Assembly: GCF_000816305.1 (NCBI RefSeq)
Contig: NZ_CP007773.1
Span: forward strand, 372,001 to 436,000
Direction of reading: 5' to 3'
Length of the DNA: 64,000 bases
Source: Campylobacter subantarcticus LMG 24377
GTDB taxonomy: Bacteria; Campylobacterota; Campylobacteria; Campylobacterales; Campylobacteraceae
Below the pieces are notes generated by a model. The model saw only the letters and a list, made by a program, of their open reading frames with translations. It was not told the DNA's origin and did no database searches. Both the position numbers and the translations under genes were made by a program. Below, in pieces: positions 55,601-64,000 of this stretch (the stretch's first letter is position 1; the number at the start of each line of letters is the position of its first letter).

Positions 55601-55759
55601 ATGAGAATTAAAGTTGGCTTGAAATGTGAAGAGTGCGGTGATATTAATTACAGTACTTTTAAAAATAGTAAAAATACAACTGAGAAATTAGAATTAAAAA
55701 AATATTGCCCAAGATTAAAAAAACATACAATACACAAAGAAGTTAAATTAAAAAGTTAA
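55601..55759 (+). CDS. rpmG: 50S ribosomal protein L33
   Basis: 52 residues, so short that it is easily missed. [19 protein letters not shown], then [16 protein letters not shown]. It has one CxxC near the N-terminus and only a single Cys at the second position, a partly zinc-losing L33. AAGGAATAAAA precedes the ATG. It sits between tuf and tRNA-Trp, the usual epsilonproteobacterial order. Confidence 0.93.
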   Translation: MRIKVGLKCEECGDINYSTFKNSKNTTEKLELKKYCPRLKKHTIHKEVKLKS

Positions 55760-55780
55760 GGCTTTTATATAAAAGCCCTT

Positions 55781-55856
55781 AGGGCAATAGCTCCAACGGT
55801 AGAGCGCCGGATTCCAAATCCGATGGTTGGGGGTTCGAATCCCTCTTGCCCTGCCA
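55781..55856 (+). tRNA. tRNA-Trp (CCA)
   Basis: 76 nt. The acceptor AGGGCAA pairs with TTGCCCT, the anticodon loop is TTCCAAA and the CCA end is encoded. A small hairpin (GGCTTTT/AAAAGCC, 55760-55777) stands just before it and may mark a processing site. Confidence 0.97.
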
Positions 55857-55872
55857 CAAAATAAGGTAAAAT

Positions 55873-56055
55873 ATGGAAAAACTAATAACTTATTTTAAAT
55901 TGTCAAAAGCTGAATTATCAAAAGTCATTTGGCCTTTGAAAGAGCAAGTTAGAAATGCTTATATTACAGTTTTTGTAGTTGTTACTGTTGTTTCATTATT
56001 TTTAGCATTGGTTGACTTGATTATGTCATTTTCATTATCTAAGATAATAGGATAA
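55873..56055 (+). CDS. secE: SecE, preprotein translocase subunit
   Basis: 60 residues: an amphipathic helix (FKLSKAELSKVIWPLKEQV, with the conserved WP) and one membrane helix (ITVFVVVTVVSLFLALVDLI). This is the minimal single-span SecE, which clamps SecY. AAGG precedes the start. nusG follows after 4 nt. Confidence 0.95.
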   Translation: MEKLITYFKLSKAELSKVIWPLKEQVRNAYITVFVVVTVVSLFLALVDLIMSFSLSKIIG

Positions 56056-56059
56056 AATA

Positions 56060-56590
56060 ATGAATCATAAATGGTATGCAATTCAAACCTACGCAGGTAG
56101 TGAAATGGCTGTAAAAAGAGCCATAGAAAATTTAGTTAGAGATCATGGAATTCAAGAGCAATTACTAGAAGTAATTGTCCCCACTGAAGATGTGATCGAA
56201 TTTAAAAATGGTAAAGAAAAAATAAGCGAAAGAAGTTTATATTCAGGTTATGTATTTGCCAATATTGACTTATCAACAGAACTTTGGCATAAAATTCAAT
56301 CTTTACCAAAGGTTGGTCGTTTTATAGGGGAAAGTAAAAAACCAACCCCATTGAGTGAAAAAGATATCAATCTTATTTTAGAAAAGGTGAAAAATAAAGC
56401 AGCACCTAAACCTAAAATTTCATTTGATAAAGAAGAAAGTGTAAGAATAACCGAAGGTCCTTTTGCAAACTTTGTTGGTATTGTAGAAGAATATGATATG
56501 GTTAGAGGAGTTTTAAAGCTGAATGTTTCAATATTTGGCAGATCAACTCCGGTAGAGATCTTATACTCTCAAGTTGAAAAAATAGTTTGA
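56060..56590 (+). CDS. nusG: NusG, transcription termination/antitermination factor
   Basis: 176 residues: an N-terminal NGN domain (KWYAIQTYAGSEMAVKRAIE) and a C-terminal KOW domain (VRITEGPFANFVGIVEEY) ending in VEILYSQVEKIV. It binds RNA polymerase and couples it to ribosome or Rho. Full length. Confidence 0.97.
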   Translation: MNHKWYAIQTYAGSEMAVKRAIENLVRDHGIQEQLLEVIVPTEDVIEFKNGKEKISERSLYSGYVFANIDLSTELWHKIQSLPKVGRFIGESKKPTPLSEKDINLILEKVKNKAAPKPKISFDKEESVRITEGPFANFVGIVEEYDMVRGVLKLNVSIFGRSTPVEILYSQVEKIV

Positions 56591-56617
56591 TAATATAGCA
56601 AGTAAAGGAGAAAGTTT

Positions 56618-57043
56618 ATGGCTAAAAAAGTCGTAGGAGAAATAAAATTACAAATAGCTGCTACTAAAGCTAATCCATCGCCTCCAGTTGGTCCTGCTTT
56701 GGGTCAACAAGGTGTTAATATTATGGAATTTTGTAAAGCATTTAATGAAAGAACAAAAGATATGGCTGGTTTTAATATTCCAGTTGTTATTACTGTTTAT
56801 GCAGATAAAAGCTTTACATTTATTACAAAACAACCACCAGCTACAGATTTGATCAAAAAAGCTGCGGGTATTTCTAAGGGTGCGGATAATCCTTTAAAAA
56901 ACAAAGTAGGTAAATTAACTAAAGCACAAGTTTTAGAAATTGTTGATAAAAAAATAGCTGATATGAACACAAAAGATAGAGAGCAAGCTGCTAAGATTAT
57001 TATGGGTTCAGCTCGTTCTATGGGTGTTGAAATCGTAGATTAA
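56618..57043 (+). CDS. rplK: 50S ribosomal protein L11
   Basis: 141 residues, conserved over the full length: [40 protein letters not shown], and the C-terminal RNA-binding end [15 protein letters not shown]. It forms the GTPase-associated centre. AAAGGAG lies before the start. A structured 64-nt spacer separates it from rplA. Confidence 0.98.
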   Translation: MAKKVVGEIKLQIAATKANPSPPVGPALGQQGVNIMEFCKAFNERTKDMAGFNIPVVITVYADKSFTFITKQPPATDLIKKAAGISKGADNPLKNKVGKLTKAQVLEIVDKKIADMNTKDREQAAKIIMGSARSMGVEIVD

Positions 57044-57044
57044 T

Positions 57045-57077
57045 ACTCTTTACCGCCAAGAGTTTAAAAAGGCGGTA
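57045..57077 (+). promoter_or_regulatory. Possible pseudoknot in the rplK-rplA spacer
   Basis: ACTCTT (57045-57050) pairs with AAGAGT (57058-57063), and the whole loop between them, TACCGCC (57051-57057), pairs with GGCGGTA (57071-57077). The two perfect stems are interleaved as in an H-type pseudoknot, or they are mutually exclusive. It lies 31 nt before the rplA ATG and could be a site for L1 or for translation control. The first connecting loop has zero nucleotides, so one pair may need to open. Confidence 0.5.
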
Positions 57078-57107
57078 GCACTTTATATAAAATGCGGAGA
57101 AAAATTA

Positions 57108-57809
57108 ATGTCTAAAAATACTAAAAGATTTACAGAATTATTAAAAAAAATTGATTCAAATAAAAATTACTTAATGGATGAAGCAATAAGTACAGTTAAA
57201 ACTCTTGCTTCTGCTAAATTTGATGAAACAGTTGAAATTGCTTTAAAATTAAATGTTGATCCAAGACATGCAGATCAAATGGTAAGAGGTAGTGTAGTTT
57301 TACCTTGTGGTACTGGTAAAAAAGTACGTGTTGCTGTTATTGCAAAAGATGCAAAAGCAGATGAGGCTAAAAATGCAGGTGCTGATATAGTTGGTAGTGA
57401 TGATTTAGTAGAAGAAATTCAAAAAGGAAATATGAATTTTGATGTTTTAATTGCTACACCAAATTTAATGGGTTTAGTTGGTAAAGTAGGTCGTATTTTA
57501 GGACCTAAAGGTTTGATGCCAAATCCTAAAACAGGTACTGTGACAATGGATGTTGCGCAAGCTGTAAATAATGCTAAAAATGGTCAAGTTAACTTCCGTG
57601 TTGATAAACAAGGAAATATCCATGCAGGTTTGGGTAAAGTTAGCTTTACTCAAGAGCAATTAAAAGAAAATATGACAGCATTTGTAAAAGCTATTAATAA
57701 ACACAAGCCAGCTGCTGCAAAAGGAAGATATATTAAAAATGCTAGTCTTTCTTTGACTATGAGTCCTTCTCTTTCTCTTGATACTCAAGAATTACTTGAT
57801 ACAAAATAA
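57108..57809 (+). CDS. rplA: 50S ribosomal protein L1
   Basis: 233 residues with the L1 pattern: [40 protein letters not shown], and [20 protein letters not shown] as the signature. It builds the mobile L1 stalk at the E site and is a translational repressor in many bacteria. GCGGAGAAAAATT precedes the start. Confidence 0.98.
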   Translation: MSKNTKRFTELLKKIDSNKNYLMDEAISTVKTLASAKFDETVEIALKLNVDPRHADQMVRGSVVLPCGTGKKVRVAVIAKDAKADEAKNAGADIVGSDDLVEEIQKGNMNFDVLIATPNLMGLVGKVGRILGPKGLMPNPKTGTVTMDVAQAVNNAKNGQVNFRVDKQGNIHAGLGKVSFTQEQLKENMTAFVKAINKHKPAAAKGRYIKNASLSLTMSPSLSLDTQELLDTK

Positions 57810-57810
57810 A

Positions 57811-57879
57811 ATTAATGAGAGTTTTACTCTCATTAATAAAAATTAGATAAGATAATAACTTTTATTTTATCTAATTTTT
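57811..57879 (+). other. Two consecutive AT-rich hairpins after rplA
   Basis: Hairpin 1: ATTAATGAGAG (57811-57821) with CTCTCATTAAT (57827-57837), 11 perfect pairs. Hairpin 2 starts at the next base: a 13-nt arm 57838-57850 (AAAAATTAGATAA) with TTATCTAATTTTT (57867-57879) around a 16-nt loop. The T run in the second 3' arm could allow partial termination between rplA and rplJ. Confidence 0.6.
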
Positions 57880-57963
57880 ATCTTAGATTGGAGATAGCCG
57901 AGGTCTTAGGACTTAATTAGATTTTCTGCTCTGCTTGAAATCACCGGTCGGAAAGGAGTAAAG
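57880..57963 (+). promoter_or_regulatory. L10 leader (rplJ autoregulatory leader)
   Basis: The 84-nt sequence before rplJ shows the conserved leader features GGAGATAGCCGAGGTC, a middle CTGCTCTGCTTGAAAT and CACCGGTCGGAAAGGAG, the last part carrying the ribosome-binding site. In other bacteria this RNA binds the L10-L12 complex and represses rplJL translation. Identification is by conserved sequence and position. Confidence 0.7.
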
Positions 57964-58443
57964 ATGACTAAAAGCCAAAAAGTTGAACTTGTTTCTAAAC
58001 TTGAAGAAGGTTTTAAAGCTAGCGAAGCTGTTGTAGTTTGTAACTATAAGGGTTTAAATACTAAAAAACTTGAAGAGTTAAGAAATAATGCAAGAGAAAT
58101 GGATGTTAAAGTTCAAATTATTAAAAATACTTTAGCAAGTATTGCTCTTAAAAATGCCGGCAAAGATGGAATGGAACTTAAAGATACTAATATATATCTT
58201 TGGGGTGAAGACCAATTAAATGTTTCAAAAGTTGCTGATAAATTTAGCGAAGCTAATCAAGCATTTGAGATCAAAACTGCATTTATCGAAGGTGAAGTTG
58301 CTTCTGTAGATAAAGTTAAAGCTTTAGCTAAAATGCCTTCTCGCAATGAATTACTTGCTATGCTTTTGCAAGTTTGGAATGCACCAATTACCAATTTTAC
58401 AATTGGATTAAATGCATTAAAAGAAAAAAAAGAAGCTGAATAA
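57964..58443 (+). CDS. rplJ: 50S ribosomal protein L10
   Basis: 159 residues: [52 protein letters not shown] and the C-terminal helix that binds L7/L12 ([20 protein letters not shown]). It anchors the L12 stalk. AAAGGAG 4 nt before the ATG. Confidence 0.98.
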   Translation: MTKSQKVELVSKLEEGFKASEAVVVCNYKGLNTKKLEELRNNAREMDVKVQIIKNTLASIALKNAGKDGMELKDTNIYLWGEDQLNVSKVADKFSEANQAFEIKTAFIEGEVASVDKVKALAKMPSRNELLAMLLQVWNAPITNFTIGLNALKEKKEAE

Positions 58444-58463
58444 AATTATAAAAAGGATAAAAA

Positions 58464-58841
58464 ATGGCAATTACTAAAGAAGATGTATTAGAATTTATTT
58501 CTAACCTAAGTGTTCTTGAGCTTTCAGAATTAGTAAAAGAATTTGAAGAAAAATTTGGTGTTTCTGCTGCTCCAGTTATGGTTGCAGGTGCTGTTGCTGC
58601 AGGTGCTGCAGGTGCTACTGCTGAAGAAAAAACTGAATTTGATATCGTATTACAAGATGGTGGTGATAAAAAAATCAACGTAATTAAAGTTGTTCGTGCT
58701 TTAACTGGTCTTGGATTAAAAGAAGCAAAAGATACTGTTGAGCAAACTCCATCAGTTCTTAAAGAAGGTGTTAGTAAAGCTGAAGCTGAAGAAGCTAAAA
58801 AACAACTTGAAGAAGCTGGCGCTAAGGTTGAGCTTAAATAA
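58464..58841 (+). CDS. rplL: 50S ribosomal protein L7/L12
   Basis: 125 residues: an N-terminal dimerisation domain ([20 protein letters not shown]), an Ala-rich hinge ([14 protein letters not shown]) and a C-terminal factor-binding domain ([20 protein letters not shown]). Multiple copies form the stalk that recruits elongation factors. AAAAGGATAAAAA before the start. Confidence 0.98.
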   Translation: MAITKEDVLEFISNLSVLELSELVKEFEEKFGVSAAPVMVAGAVAAGAAGATAEEKTEFDIVLQDGGDKKINVIKVVRALTGLGLKEAKDTVEQTPSVLKEGVSKAEAEEAKKQLEEAGAKVELK

Positions 58842-58856
58842 TTTTTTATTTTTTAA

Positions 58857-64000
<5,144 letters not shown>

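Overview
The window is a low-GC (roughly 30 percent) epsilonproteobacterial chromosome segment. Gene content and order point to the Campylobacter lari group. Diagnostic genes are cadF, the porA major outer membrane protein, the cts natural-transformation genes, the futalosine-pathway mqnE gene and a sigma54/sigma28 flagellar operon, all in gene neighbourhoods that I recall from C. jejuni. I see no prophage, insertion sequence or CRISPR array.

Layout. 1-2.6 kb: the 3' end of addA, then a two-gene zinc-ribbon pair on the minus strand, a WG-repeat membrane protein and a DjlA-like J-domain gene broken by one in-frame stop. 2.8-5.5 kb: rplM-rpsI, a candidate small RNA, cadF and a HAD phosphatase. 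5.6-13.9 kb: pyruvate:flavodoxin oxidoreductase followed 2 nt later by the ctsR-ctsD-small ORF-ctsE-ctsF DNA-uptake genes. 13.8-19.4 kb, minus strand: flgI-flgJ-flgM-flgN-flgK with a sigma54 promoter before flgI and a sigma28 promoter before flgM, then a TIGR02757 protein and a TSUP permease. 19.4-21.8 kb: rsmD and three poorly known genes, two of which look like succinate dehydrogenase/MfrB- and MfrE-type subunits stripped of their cysteines. 21.9-25.4 kb: thiL-truD and a DUF2325-hypothetical-flavodoxin operon. 25.4-26.4 kb: wreck of a chemoreceptor gene. 26.5-29 kb: a PNPOx-like gene, an EI24-like membrane protein, dut, and a sigma28-driven gene in the ciaI position.

29-34.5 kb: an orphan NiFe-hydrogenase small subunit joined to the tpiA-pgk-gapA glycolytic operon, with nadD-rsfS diverging. 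34.5-37.3 kb: a decay zone holding a 2.4-kb TPR pseudogene and a DUF1090 pseudogene. 37.4-46.5 kb: HIT protein, fumC, glmS and a catalytically degenerate GlnD homologue on the minus strand; mqnE, a purine permease and a phosphoribosyltransferase on the plus strand. 46.5-51.4 kb: a TorA-type reductase with its cytochrome, an ArnT/PMT-like membrane protein and a pseudopilin. 51.4-53.7 kb: porA and yaaA. 53.8-64 kb: the translation/transcription block, four tRNAs-tuf-rpmG-tRNA-Trp-secE-nusG-rplK-rplA-rplJ-rplL-rpoB-rpoC, with several structured intergenic RNAs.

How it works together: PFOR, flavodoxin and menaquinone synthesis (mqnE), fumarase and the TorA reductase fit a microaerophile with anaerobic respiratory options. 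The flagellar genes and the ciaI-position gene share the sigma28 regulon. The cts genes plus a separate pseudopilin would build the DNA-uptake machine. The most interesting items are not a new multi-gene system but unexplained structures and degenerate enzymes: a candidate sRNA with an anti-Shine-Dalgarno stretch, a possible pseudoknot between rplK and rplA, the cysteine-less Mfr-like pair, the dead GlnD and four pseudogenes.
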